NCBI GenBank assembly: GCA_963710625.1
Contig: CAVQBG010000017.1
Location: 124,001-188,000, forward strand
Reading direction: 5' to 3'
From: Sva-07 sp963710625
Lineage (GTDB): Bacteria > Actinomycetota > Acidimicrobiia > Acidimicrobiales > Ilumatobacteraceae
Length of the DNA stretch: 64,000 nucleotides
The notes below the pieces were generated by a model. That model saw only the letters and a program-made list of their open reading frames with translations, searched no databases and had not been told where the DNA came from. This document shows positions 1 through 9,771 of the stretch, piece after piece. The position numbers were made by a program, and so were the translations under genes. How positions within the stretch are numbered: position 1 is the stretch's first letter; the number at the start of each line of letters is the position of its first letter.

Positions 1-2
1 TC

Positions 3-563
3 GAGCCCGGCATCGTGACCGGCGAGATCCAGGGTTCTCGCTCCACGCCCTACGTCGCCTCGATCGAGGTCACCGCCGGCGACGGCATGCCGTTGCGACG
101 TGACATCACCACCACGTGCACGTGCCCCGACGACGACAACTGGGACGGCTACGCGTGCAAGCACGTCGTGGCGACGATGTTCGTGCTCAGCGACGAGTTC
201 CTCCTGGAACCCGAGCTCCTCGACGTCTGGCGCGATCGCGACGCTCGCGCCGAACGGGACGACGAGGAACATGGTCTCGATCAGGACGACGATCACGACG
301 ACGGTGACCGGCCACGCCGTGTGAGGTCCGAGCGACCCGGCAGGCATCTGCGACTGGTACGACCTGGCGAACAGGCCGCCACACGGCCGCAACCGACCGC
401 TCCGCCGGTCGACCCGCTCGAGTCGTTGCTCGGGTGTCCGGCCGGAACCCACCTGCCGGAGATCCCGACGATCGAGCGAATCGAGCCCGACCTGCCGCGC
501 TCGCGTGACCTCGCCACCGTGCTGCGCGACGCGGTCGCGAACCTCCGTATCGAGTGGGACTGA
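3..563 (+). CDS. SWIM zinc-finger protein, 5'-truncated by the window edge
   Basis: The reading frame is already open at the first bases and no convincing start lies in the window, so the N-terminus is missing. The visible part contains a SWIM-type zinc-binding pattern: CTCP, then about 12 residues, then CKHV, i.e. CxC...CxH. SWIM domains bind DNA or protein partners. The second half (from about residue 70) is acidic and then Arg/Pro-rich, and looks disordered. In many actinobacteria such genes lie beside SNF2-family helicase genes; that neighbour would be off the left edge and cannot be checked here. The fold call is good, the cellular role is unknown. Confidence 0.7.
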   Translation, partial: EPGIVTGEIQGSRSTPYVASIEVTAGDGMPLRRDITTTCTCPDDDNWDGYACKHVVATMFVLSDEFLLEPELLDVWRDRDARAERDDEEHGLDQDDDHDDGDRPRRVRSERPGRHLRLVRPGEQAATRPQPTAPPVDPLESLLGCPAGTHLPEIPTIERIEPDLPRSRDLATVLRDAVANLRIEWD

Positions 564-619
564 GGCTCGCCGGAGCGATGACCCAGCCGCCCTGCGAGGC
601 GCCCCTACACTGCTGATCG

Positions 620-1570
620 ATGACGCTCCACGCTGCGAAGGTTGCCGACGCCGTGCTGACCAACGTCGACCAAGTCGTCCGAGGCAAGCGCGACGAGATC
701 CGCCTCGCCCTGTGCTGCCTGCTCACCGAAGGACACCTGCTCCTCGACGACGTTCCCGGCACCGGCAAGACCAGCCTCGCCAAGGCGATCGCGAACTCGA
801 TCGCTGGAACATGGAAGCGGGTGCAGTTCACTCCCGACCTGCTCCCCACCGACATCACCGGCGTGATGGTCTTCGACCAGCGTTCCAGCACCTTCACGTT
901 CCGGGAGGGCCCCGTGTTCACGAACGTGCTCATCGGCGACGAGATCAACCGGGGCAGTCCCAAGACCCAGTCGGCGCTGCTCGAGGTGATGGAGGAACGG
1001 CAGGTGACCGCCGACGGCGTCAGCCGCCTGGTCCCACGGCCGTTCTTCGTGATCGCCACCCAGAACCCGCGCGACTTCCAGGGGACGTTCCCCCTTCCCG
1101 ACGTGCAACTCGACCGCTTCGCGATGCGCCTCACGCTCGGATACGCCGACGCCGAGACCGAGATCTCGATTCTCGAAGGCTTCCACCGTCACCGCTCGGA
1201 CGACGACATCTCGCCGGTCACCGATCCCGACGAACTCGACCAGGCGATCACCGAGATCGATGGGGTCGGCGTCGTCAGAGGGATCGACGACTACATCGTG
1301 CAGATCGCCAACGCCACACGCACCCATCCCGACCTTCGCCTGGGCGTGTCGACTCGCGGGACGCTCACCATGCTCCGCGTGGCGCGCGCCTTCGCCGCAA
1401 CCGACGACCGCGACTACGTCACCCCCGATGACGTCAAGGCCATCGCTGCGCCGGTGGCCACGCACCGGATGGCCCTCACCGCGGAAGCCGAACTGCGCGG
1501 CGCGCGGGTCGAGAACGTCCTGGCCGACATCATCGACGACATCCCGGTGCCGCGTTCCCGAGAGAGCTGA
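620..1570 (+). CDS. MoxR-family AAA+ ATPase
   Basis: A 316-residue AAA+ protein of the MoxR (AAA_3) family. MoxR proteins act as chaperone-like ATPases that mature metal- or VWA-domain partners. Walker A is GTGKT at residues 47-51 and Walker B ends in IGDEIN near 105-110. The sensor region IATQNP and the following PLPDVQLDRF are classic for the family. The gene heads a tight operon with a DUF58 and a transglutaminase-fold gene (spacing 2 nt, then overlap), the usual MoxR/DUF58/TgpA association. There is no Shine-Dalgarno, but TACACT at 606-611 lies 8 nt before the ATG, which fits a leaderless transcript. Confidence 0.9.
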   Translation: MTLHAAKVADAVLTNVDQVVRGKRDEIRLALCCLLTEGHLLLDDVPGTGKTSLAKAIANSIAGTWKRVQFTPDLLPTDITGVMVFDQRSSTFTFREGPVFTNVLIGDEINRGSPKTQSALLEVMEERQVTADGVSRLVPRPFFVIATQNPRDFQGTFPLPDVQLDRFAMRLTLGYADAETEISILEGFHRHRSDDDISPVTDPDELDQAITEIDGVGVVRGIDDYIVQIANATRTHPDLRLGVSTRGTLTMLRVARAFAATDDRDYVTPDDVKAIAAPVATHRMALTAEAELRGARVENVLADIIDDIPVPRSRES

Positions 1571-1572
1571 AC

Positions 1573-2682
1573 GTGCTCACCCGCTCGGGCCTCGGTGCGG
1601 TCCTGACCGCAGTGGTCCTCGGGGTCGCTGGCTGGTGGTGGAACTACGAGGAGATCGTCATCGCCGCGGCCGGGATCGGCGCGCTCCTCCTGATGGCCAT
1701 GTGGGTCTCCCAGCGCCCGCTGCGAGCCACGGTTGCCCGACGTCTCGTCGCGGTGCGCGTCCCGCGTGGAGATCCGATCCTGCTCCAGTACCGGCTGCGC
1801 AACCCCACGCGGTTCCGCTCCGGTCGGGCGACGATCATCGACCAGTGCGCCGAGGCCGAGACGAGGGTCGCGGTGCCACCGGTTGCGCCGAACACCGACG
1901 TGACGGTGCCCGGCTCGATTCCCACCCGACGACGCGGCGTCTTCGACGTCGGCCCGTTCGTGATCGAACGGATCGACCCGTTCTGGTTGACCGTCGGACG
2001 GCGACGCGATGAGAGCATCTCCAGCGTGATCGTCCACCCCAAGGTGTACGACCTCGTCGGACCCCACGGTGCGGTCAGGGTGGTCGAGAACGAGTCGGTG
2101 CTCCGGCGAGCCACGGCCGACCCGATGTCCGGGTTCGTGTCGATGCGGGAGTACGTCGCCGGCGACGATCCGCGGATGATCCACTGGCCCACGACCGCGC
2201 GCACCGGCACACTGATGGTCCGCGAGCACGTCGAGGTTCGCCGCCCCGAGTTCACGATCGTGCTCGACACCGCGGCGAGCATCGGCACGGCGGACGACTT
2301 CGAAGAGGCGGTCGACGTGGTGGCGACGCTCGCCGTCCACGCGATCCGTACCGGGCTCGACGTCGTGGTCCGAACCACCGAGCGCGACCACGCCGGCCGC
2401 CCGACACCGTTGGTCACCGACTCGGCCGTGCTCGACCTCCTCACGCCCGTCCAGCTGTCGGGTGACCAGGGTCTCCTCCCGGTGAGCGCGTTGTTCGCCG
2501 GTGGATTCGACCAGTCGTCGGTCGTGTTCGTGACCGGGCCCGATGGCCCCTCGAGCCGCTTCAGCACGTCCGAACGGATGTCGGTCGTGCGCATCGGTGC
2601 TGGAGCCACGGCGGGCCTCGGCGTGGTGCTCGCCGCTGCCGACGCCCGCGAGTTCGTCAGACGGTGGCGATCATGGGGGTGA
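1573..2682 (+). CDS. DUF58 domain protein, membrane-anchored
   Basis: A 369-residue protein starting at GTG two bases after the moxR stop. Two hydrophobic segments occupy about residues 7-23 and 28-43. The DUF58 signature follows at about 178-205: MREYVAGDDPRMIHW, then ARTGTLMVRE. DUF58 proteins have a VWA-like fold and are encoded beside MoxR ATPases; the partner ATPase is thought to act on them. The C-terminal part (from about 215) starts FTIVLDTAAS, like the metal-site strand of VWA folds. The molecular function of the family is not settled. Confidence 0.85.
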   Translation: MLTRSGLGAVLTAVVLGVAGWWWNYEEIVIAAAGIGALLLMAMWVSQRPLRATVARRLVAVRVPRGDPILLQYRLRNPTRFRSGRATIIDQCAEAETRVAVPPVAPNTDVTVPGSIPTRRRGVFDVGPFVIERIDPFWLTVGRRRDESISSVIVHPKVYDLVGPHGAVRVVENESVLRRATADPMSGFVSMREYVAGDDPRMIHWPTTARTGTLMVREHVEVRRPEFTIVLDTAASIGTADDFEEAVDVVATLAVHAIRTGLDVVVRTTERDHAGRPTPLVTDSAVLDLLTPVQLSGDQGLLPVSALFAGGFDQSSVVFVTGPDGPSSRFSTSERMSVVRIGAGATAGLGVVLAAADAREFVRRWRSWG

Positions 2683-4880
2683 CCACGCTGCCACCGCCCA
2701 GCGTGGCCCCACCGGCGTCGGACGTGCTGGGGCTTCCGTCGCGGCCCACAACGGACTCCCGCAGCCTCGTCCGCATGAGGATGCTGGTCCTCCTCCTCGG
2801 GTACCTCGTCGTCGCTGCCGTTGCGGGCGACATCTTCGGTCGATTGGACTGGACCCTGCTCATCGCACCGCTCGTGCCCACGGCGGTCGCGGTGGCCCTC
2901 GTCGGTCGCGGGCCTGCACTGCGAGCGATCGGGGCGATCGTCGGAGTGGGCGCCGCCGTCGTGGCGATCGTCGTGATCGAAGGCGGCGGATTCAGCGACG
3001 TGGTCGATGCCTTCACCTCGGGTGTCCAGGGACTGCTGTCGACCGATTGGCCGAGTCCGGCGCGCCCCGACCTCGTCGGCGCCGTGGCGGCCGTGCTCGC
3101 GACGGCCACCGCGATCAGCGACGAGCTCGCCGGCCGCCGACGGTTCCATCTCCTGCCGCTGCTGCCGTTGTTGTGCTGCTATCTCGGCGCGATTGCCCTG
3201 AGCGCGCCCGTGGGTGTGACGTGGTCGTGGCTCGTGTTGCTCGCGGCGGTCGGCGGTGCGTTCGCCATGCTCCGCTACGACGGCACCCTGCACGACCGAC
3301 TCGTGCTGATTCGCGGGGAGCGACGGATCGTTCCCCTGCTGCTGATCGCCGTCATCGTGGTCGGTTTGATCACGATTCCGGTGTCGTTGACGACCCGCGC
3401 CGATCCGCGCCGCAACGATCCTGCCGAACAGACCGCCCCGCTACTCGACCCGATCGAGGCCACGCTCGCTCTCCGTGCCCTCGACCCGCCCGAGGTGCTC
3501 CACCGGGTGACACCCAACGGCGAGCAGGCGCTGCCCAGGAGGTGGCGGAGCGCTGCGCTCGAGAACTACGACGGCCGTCGATGGTCTCCCAACCTCACCC
3601 TCCGGCCGATCGGCACGACGCTCGGGCCGGTCACCGGACCGGTCATCGACGCCGACATCAGTTTCCTCGATGACAACGTCACCCTCGTTCCGTTGCCCGG
3701 CGCCCCCGTGTCGGTCGGCGCCGACGTCGAGACCGACGCCGAGCGCACCGTCGTACGCCTGATCGAGACACCGACCCCGGGCGACGAGATCGGAATGATC
3801 TCCAACATCGCCCCGACCACCAGCGACGCGATCGAACTGGGTTTCACACCCCGGGTGATCGACGAGTCGACCTCGACGTTCGGTGAACTCGCCGAGGGCC
3901 TCGCCGGCAACGGTGAACCGGTCGACCAACTCGCACAGCTCTCGGCGACGATGCGTGACGAGTTCGTGCTCGACAGCCAGGTGCAGGGTGGCGGACTGCA
4001 GCTTGCCCTGATCGACCGATTCCTCCGCGACACGCAACGGGGCACGGCCGAGCAGTTCGCTGCGGCGTTCGTCCTGCTGGCCCGCTCGCTGGGCATCGAG
4101 GCCCGCATCGCCACCGGATTCGTCGCCTCGTCATCGGGCGACGCGCCGCAGACGATCCGCCCCGGGGACGTCCTCGAGCTCAGTTCCGCCGACGCCGCCG
4201 TGTGGCCCGAGGTCCAGCTCCGTGACGGCCGCTGGTTGGCCTACGACCCGGTGCCGCTGGAGGAGGCGACCGACAGTGCCCCGCCACCACCCGAACCACA
4301 GGTGCAGTCGCCCGCTGCCCCCCAGCCGCCGATCGCGCCACCACCCGACCCCGACACCGACACCACGCCGCCCGACGACCCCGCGACCGAGCAGGCCTCG
4401 AGCCCGTTGTTGACCGTGATCACGTGGGCCGCGCGCGGGGCGCTGGTCGTCGGCGCGCTGCTCCTTCCGTTCGCGGCGGCAGCGGCAGTGATCGCCGGCA
4501 TCAAGTACCGGCGGCGGCGACGACGAATGCGTGCGGTGTCTCCGAGGGCGCGCATCGTCGGTGCGTGGGCGACGGCGACCGATGTGCTCGTCGATGCGGG
4601 CCTCGACATCGACGCATCGACCACCGACGGCGAGATCGCCGAGCGCGGCGAGTCGCTGGTCGCCGAAGCGCGCCGTGACCTCCTCCACCTCAGCCTCCTT
4701 GCGAGCGCGGCGACGTACGGCACGCCGGAGCATCCCGATCTCCTCGCCGAGGACGCCACCCGCTGCCTCGAGGTCATCGACGACACGATGGCGTCGTCTC
4801 GGACCCGGTGGCAACGGACCCGGTGGCGCCTCAGTCTGCGCTCGCTGCGCTCCTCCACCCGATCACCGGTCACCGCCTGA
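2664..4880 (+). CDS. TgpA-like transglutaminase-fold membrane protein with missing catalytic Cys and His
   Basis: A 738-residue DUF3488/TgpA-type protein. The start is GTG 2664, inside the end of the DUF58 gene; ATG 2673 is an alternative. The N-terminal third holds several membrane segments (about residues 35-50, 70-110, 150-235). The transglutaminase-like core is at about 445-535, followed by a Pro-rich linker, one more membrane segment (about 585-610), an Arg-rich stretch and a cytoplasmic tail. Where active relatives read GxCxxFA, this protein reads GTAEQFAAAF, so the catalytic Cys is Ala462. Where they read HAWVEV it reads AVWPEV, so the His is Ala512. Only the Asp (YDP, about 528) remains. 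It is probably an inactive scaffold. Confidence 0.85.
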   Translation: MAIMGVTTLPPPSVAPPASDVLGLPSRPTTDSRSLVRMRMLVLLLGYLVVAAVAGDIFGRLDWTLLIAPLVPTAVAVALVGRGPALRAIGAIVGVGAAVVAIVVIEGGGFSDVVDAFTSGVQGLLSTDWPSPARPDLVGAVAAVLATATAISDELAGRRRFHLLPLLPLLCCYLGAIALSAPVGVTWSWLVLLAAVGGAFAMLRYDGTLHDRLVLIRGERRIVPLLLIAVIVVGLITIPVSLTTRADPRRNDPAEQTAPLLDPIEATLALRALDPPEVLHRVTPNGEQALPRRWRSAALENYDGRRWSPNLTLRPIGTTLGPVTGPVIDADISFLDDNVTLVPLPGAPVSVGADVETDAERTVVRLIETPTPGDEIGMISNIAPTTSDAIELGFTPRVIDESTSTFGELAEGLAGNGEPVDQLAQLSATMRDEFVLDSQVQGGGLQLALIDRFLRDTQRGTAEQFAAAFVLLARSLGIEARIATGFVASSSGDAPQTIRPGDVLELSSADAAVWPEVQLRDGRWLAYDPVPLEEATDSAPPPPEPQVQSPAAPQPPIAPPPDPDTDTTPPDDPATEQASSPLLTVITWAARGALVVGALLLPFAAAAAVIAGIKYRRRRRRMRAVSPRARIVGAWATATDVLVDAGLDIDASTTDGEIAERGESLVAEARRDLLHLSLLASAATYGTPEHPDLLAEDATRCLEVIDDTMASSRTRWQRTRWRLSLRSLRSSTRSPVTA

Positions 4881-4915
4881 CCGCGGACGGGGGGCTCGCA
4901 CCGCGGCCCTCCGGC

Positions 4916-7900
4916 TCAGGACTCCGTGGGCGCGGTGGTCGTGGGTGGTGTCGTCGGCGGCGTGGTCGATGGTGTCGTGGGCGGCGCAGGATCGGTGGCG
5001 ACCACGGTGACCGTGGCCACCTCGGAGAACGCCGTGCCGTCGGTGACGCGATAGGTGATCGCGAACGTCCCGGACACCGAAGCGAGCACCGTGATCGTCA
5101 GACCACTCGCACCCTGGACGATGGCGCTCGGATCGGTCAAGTCGACCACCACGAGCGGGTTGCCATCGGCATCGCTGGCGTCGAGGCCGACCGCAGCGCT
5201 GATCCCGGTCGTCACGGCGATGCTCTGGTTGCGCGCCACCGGGGCCGTGTTCAGTGGCGGACCCTTGACCGTCACCGTGGCGGGTGCCGACACGCCACCG
5301 TCGGTGTCGCGCACCGAGTAGGTGAACGTCGCCGTGCCACCACCTGCAAAAGGTTTGACCTGCACCGACCGACCGTCGGGGCCGACGGTGACGGTGCCCA
5401 CCTCACCGTTCGTGAACGTGATCGAGCCGGAGGAGATGCTCTGGATCACGAGTGCGCCGCTTCCGCCCGCCGAGTCGACGTCGGTGTCGTTGCCGACGAT
5501 CGGGAACGACGCCGGTACGCCGGACGAGACGTCGACCTCGTCGGCCGCCGCCGTCGGCAACTGATTCAGCACCTTGACGGTCACCGTCACCGAGGCGGTG
5601 AGCCCCCCGGGGTCGGCGACCGTGGAAGTCCAGTCGTACTGGCCGACCGCGATGCCGATCGGTGGCGTGATGACGAGCCGTCCGGGCTCCGTGACGACCC
5701 AAGCGGGCGCACCGGGACTCGCGGTGATGACGAGAGCTTCGGCGTCGGTGGCGAGATCCGACACCGGGACGACGATCTGCTCGCCGCGCACGGTTTCGAT
5801 CGTCTTGGGCTGGCCGGTCGGATCCTGGTTGACATCGATCGTCACCCTGCCGCTCGCCCGCAGACGGCAACTGTTGACCACCGAGTAGCTGATCGACACG
5901 TTGCCGTTCTCGCCGGCGGGCGGCGTGTAGATCCCGTTGACGTAACCGGCAGGTGCCTTGACATCGACGATCGTGCCGTTCGAGCCGAACGCGTTCAGGT
6001 CGACGGCGATGGGTTGCTGGTATCCGGTGGCGAGGAAGCCGTCGTTGGCCACCGGCGTCGACTCGGTGCACGGCCGGACCGTGATGCGCAGTGTTGCGGT
6101 GTCGGTCAGTTCGCCGTCGCTCACCTGGTAGTTGACGACGGCTGTACCCGTGGCACCGGGCACGGCGGAGAACGCGATCGAGCGGTTCGACGTCACCGAG
6201 GCCGACCCGAGCGAGGAGTCCGGTGCGTCGACGATGGTCACTGCGAGTTGGTCGCCGTCCGGGTCGGTGTCGTTGAACAGCACCGCCGTGGTGACCGAAC
6301 CACCGTTGACGATCTCGGCGGCGTCGTCGCGGGCATCGGGCGGGCGGTTCAGCGGCGGCGCGACCGTGAGCGTGATGAGGGCCGTCGCGGTGAGCCCCTT
6401 TCCGTCACGGATGGTGTAGGTGGCGACGATCTGACCGATGAAGTTCGTCGCGGGCGAGATGGTGACAACCGAACCGGCGAGCGACACCGTTGCGTCACCC
6501 GACACCCGAGCCGCCGACACGACCGAGAGACCACCGGCGGTCTCGTCGGGATCGCGGTCGTTTGCGAGGACGCTGAACTGCTGGGGTGTGGCCGGGCCGA
6601 AGATCGACTGTGAGTCGGCGACAGCGATCGGCGGGACGTTGACGGGCTCGGTGATCGTCACCGACAGGCGCCCGAGCGAGACCGCACCGTCGGCGTCGGC
6701 GACCTGGTAGTTGATCGTCGTCACTCCGGTCGCCGGGCCGGCCGTGAAGGTGATCGTGTTGCCGGCCCGGCTCGCCGTGCCGAGCGTCGGCGCCGTCGAC
6801 GACACCAGTTCGAGCTCTGCATCGTCGCCATCGGGGTCGGTGTCGTTCGCGATCACGTTGATCGACGCGGTCTCGTTGATCGCCAACGTGAGCCGGTCGT
6901 TGACGACCTGAGGAGCCTGGTTGGTGACCTGCGGCTCGCGAACCGACACGATGATCGACGCCGAAGCCCGCAGCCCGCGCGCGTTCGTGACCTCGTACGT
7001 ACACCGGAACGCACCCGAGGAGCCGGGGGGCGGGTCGTACCGGACCTGCCTGTCGGCCGTGACCGTGGCCTGGCCACCCGACGGGCAACCGGGCCGTCCG
7101 ATCAGCGCTGGACGGCCACCCGATGGATCGCCATCGTTGCGCAGGACGTCGACGGTCACCGGCACGTCGACGAACGTGAACGTGGAGTCGTCGCGAGCGA
7201 ACGGGGGTTCGGCGAGCGGCTCGGGGAGCACCGTGATCGTGACCTCGCCGGCGACCTCGTGGCCGTTGCCGTCGCTGACCGTGTACGTGAACCGCGCGTT
7301 CGCCTGACCGCCCTCGTCCGCGAGCGGCGACGGCGAGAACTGGATCTGATCGCGGCTGAACACGACCACCTGACCGCTGTCGTTGTCGGGCTGGGTCACA
7401 CCGACGATCGTCAGTGGGTCGCCGTCGGGATCGACGTCGTTGGCCGTCACCTCGACCACGACGGACTGCCCGACCACCACCTTGTCGCTGTCGGCGCTCA
7501 CGACCGGCGGACGGTTGGGCTCGACGTCATCGATCACCCCGACGAGGACGGAGCCCCGCGCGGTGTGGCCGTTGCCGTCGTCGACCTCGTACAGGAACGG
7601 AACCAGTGATGCCGCGCCGGCTCGTGCGACGATCGCCAACTCGTTCCCCTCGACGGCGACCTCGACGCCGGCAGGGAGCGGTTCCACGACCGACAGGGTG
7701 AGGTCGTCGCCGTCGGGGTCGGTGTCGTTGACGAGCACCGGCAACGGGGTTTCGACGTTGCGCCGCAGCCGAACGGCGTCCGGACGCACGATCGGCGGTC
7801 GGTTGGGGTCGCCGGCACGGGCGACCTCGACTCGCACCTCGACGTCCTCGCCCACCGCATCGAGCGCGTCGATCGGACGGTAGGTGAAGATCGCCGTGCC

Positions 7901-9601
7901 CTCGAAGCCCTCGACCGGCACGAACCTCAGCGCAGGAAGCCCGGAGTCCCCGACGGTCTCGGTCACCTCGCCGAGCGTCTGGGCTCCGACACCAGCCGGC
8001 GGCGAGAAGCCGCCGAGGCGCAGGGCATCACGTTCGGGATCGACGTCGTTGAGGAGGACGTCGATCGTCACCGGAACGCCGGGGCCGGTCTCGGCCCGAT
8101 CGCCGACACCGACAGGCGGTTTGTTGGTGGAACCGGCCGCGAGCAGTTCGATGATCACGGTTGCGGTCGCGGGCGTGCCGTCACCATCGACGATCGTGTA
8201 GTCGAAGGAGTCGATCCCGACGTAGCCGGGCTCGGGCGTGTAGACCACGGTCGTCGCCGTCCCGATGTTGACCGAGCCGTGACCCGGAACCCCGACGTCG
8301 GCGACGACGATCGCCTCGCCGTCGGGGTCGTAGTCGTTGACCGTCACCTGAACGGGCACCGTGGCGCCCGCTCGGGCCGTGACCGGATCGTCGACCGCCA
8401 CCGGCGGATCGTCGATCCCGTTGTTGTCGGGCTCGCGGGCCTCGGGCTCGCTGGCAGCACTGTCGTCGGCGCCGGCAGTCGTCTGGCCCGACTCGCCGTC
8501 ATCGATCAGATCGCCGTCCTCGCCCAGGACGAGGATGCCCTGCGCGTTCTTGTCGATCGCCTGAATGCCCCACGGGTTGACCCCCCACACGAGATTTCCA
8601 GCGACGTCATCGACCCAGACGAGGTCGACGTTCGCCGTGACCGCCAGGGTCGCGTCAGGCGCGACCGTCACCGAACGGTCGTCGAGAATCTCGCCGGTGC
8701 GCCAGTCGAAACGAACGATCGACGTGGGGCCGCGCCGCACGAGGGCAGCGGCGTCGCCGCCGATCGCGAGCAGGTCGGAACCGTCGATGTCGAGGCCGCC
8801 GATCGTCGTCGACTCCTCGAGCCCCGAGCTCGACACGCACCAGAGTTCGTCGTTGGCCCCGACCCAGCCGCAGTCGGCAACCGGACCCGGCACCTGGGCG
8901 ACGATCTCGCTCGGAGCGACGTCGGTGGGCAGCGTCTGCCACGCACCGTCACCGAGGCGGGCGCGCCGGTTCTCCGCGTCGAGCAGGAACGGGACGGTGC
9001 CCACCAGCGTCAACTGCACGCCGGACACACCGAGGTCGGTCGTCTGCGGCGTCGTCGACGTGGTCCGTCGCAGTTCGCTCCCGACCACCGACCAGATCGA
9101 TCCGTCGGGTGAGATCTGTGTCGCCGTCCCGGCCTCCACGGTGAACGTGACGGGCTCACCGTCGGCGGGCACCACGTTGGCCTCGTTGTCGTCGGGGTTG
9201 ACCACGACGAGGCCGGCCTGCCCGACGCTCGACTGCGCTCGACCGCCACCGAGCGCGGTGAGCCCGAACGGCGTTCCCAGGCGCAATTCGACCGAGTCGA
9301 TCGCCTGCGCCTCGGCCGTTGCGTCGTTGAGAAGGTAGACACCGGGTCCACCCTCGGCCACGGTGAGCCCGTTGCCGAGTGCTCCGGTGTCCAGACTGGC
9401 CAACGCCCGGCCGCCGTAACCGTCGACCAGCACCACTCGTCCGGTCGGTTGATGCACGAACCACGCCGTTGCCCGCGCCGACGCCGCGTCGACGGCCGGC
9501 AGGCCATCGGAGCGCACCACCACCATGACGGCGAACAGCGCAACGAGCGTCGCTGCGATGGCAGCAACGGCTTGACGCCAGGTCACGGTCGACAGGGTCA
9601 C
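4916..9601 (-). CDS. Giant membrane-anchored protein with about twelve Ig/cadherin-like repeats
   Basis: A 1561-residue protein beginning with GTG at 9601, preceded by GAGGA. One hydrophobic signal-anchor segment lies at about residues 12-30. Residues 35-380 read like repeated beta-propeller blades of a YncE-like kind. From about 385 there are roughly twelve repeats of 85-100 residues, most starting NxPP and carrying the calcium-binding-like string ND(T/V)DPDGD; this is the tandem Ig/cadherin-like type found in bacterial adhesins. The tail is Thr/Pro-rich and ends TAPTES without a sorting signal or second membrane segment. The likely topology is N-terminus in and a long outer stalk. It converges with the TgpA-like gene (35 bp gap) and diverges from the FtsK-like gene. 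Confidence 0.8.
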   Translation of the reverse strand: MTLSTVTWRQAVAAIAATLVALFAVMVVVRSDGLPAVDAASARATAWFVHQPTGRVVLVDGYGGRALASLDTGALGNGLTVAEGGPGVYLLNDATAEAQAIDSVELRLGTPFGLTALGGGRAQSSVGQAGLVVVNPDDNEANVVPADGEPVTFTVEAGTATQISPDGSIWSVVGSELRRTTSTTPQTTDLGVSGVQLTLVGTVPFLLDAENRRARLGDGAWQTLPTDVAPSEIVAQVPGPVADCGWVGANDELWCVSSSGLEESTTIGGLDIDGSDLLAIGGDAAALVRRGPTSIVRFDWRTGEILDDRSVTVAPDATLAVTANVDLVWVDDVAGNLVWGVNPWGIQAIDKNAQGILVLGEDGDLIDDGESGQTTAGADDSAASEPEAREPDNNGIDDPPVAVDDPVTARAGATVPVQVTVNDYDPDGEAIVVADVGVPGHGSVNIGTATTVVYTPEPGYVGIDSFDYTIVDGDGTPATATVIIELLAAGSTNKPPVGVGDRAETGPGVPVTIDVLLNDVDPERDALRLGGFSPPAGVGAQTLGEVTETVGDSGLPALRFVPVEGFEGTAIFTYRPIDALDAVGEDVEVRVEVARAGDPNRPPIVRPDAVRLRRNVETPLPVLVNDTDPDGDDLTLSVVEPLPAGVEVAVEGNELAIVARAGAASLVPFLYEVDDGNGHTARGSVLVGVIDDVEPNRPPVVSADSDKVVVGQSVVVEVTANDVDPDGDPLTIVGVTQPDNDSGQVVVFSRDQIQFSPSPLADEGGQANARFTYTVSDGNGHEVAGEVTITVLPEPLAEPPFARDDSTFTFVDVPVTVDVLRNDGDPSGGRPALIGRPGCPSGGQATVTADRQVRYDPPPGSSGAFRCTYEVTNARGLRASASIIVSVREPQVTNQAPQVVNDRLTLAINETASINVIANDTDPDGDDAELELVSSTAPTLGTASRAGNTITFTAGPATGVTTINYQVADADGAVSLGRLSVTITEPVNVPPIAVADSQSIFGPATPQQFSVLANDRDPDETAGGLSVVSAARVSGDATVSLAGSVVTISPATNFIGQIVATYTIRDGKGLTATALITLTVAPPLNRPPDARDDAAEIVNGGSVTTAVLFNDTDPDGDQLAVTIVDAPDSSLGSASVTSNRSIAFSAVPGATGTAVVNYQVSDGELTDTATLRITVRPCTESTPVANDGFLATGYQQPIAVDLNAFGSNGTIVDVKAPAGYVNGIYTPPAGENGNVSISYSVVNSCRLRASGRVTIDVNQDPTGQPKTIETVRGEQIVVPVSDLATDAEALVITASPGAPAWVVTEPGRLVITPPIGIAVGQYDWTSTVADPGGLTASVTVTVKVLNQLPTAAADEVDVSSGVPASFPIVGNDTDVDSAGGSGALVIQSISSGSITFTNGEVGTVTVGPDGRSVQVKPFAGGGTATFTYSVRDTDGGVSAPATVTVKGPPLNTAPVARNQSIAVTTGISAAVGLDASDADGNPLVVVDLTDPSAIVQGASGLTITVLASVSGTFAITYRVTDGTAFSEVATVTVVATDPAPPTTPSTTPPTTPPTTTAPTES

Positions 9602-9771
9602 GGAATCCTCAACGGTCAGGCGAGCGACGGAAACTCACGCTCTGGGTATCGGCCGCCCGGTCGGGCAACTTGAGCAGTATCTCTGGATTTCGGCAAGACG
9701 CCGACCGTGTCTGCCCGGACCGGGCCCGACAGAGGCGCGGTCACCCCGATGGCCGCTCTAGTCTCGCTGTG

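Noticed and set aside
4808..6613. A 601-residue plus-strand frame opposite the Ig-repeat gene
   Set aside because: Low-complexity Arg/Asp/Gly shadow; the minus frame has regular NxPP repeats.
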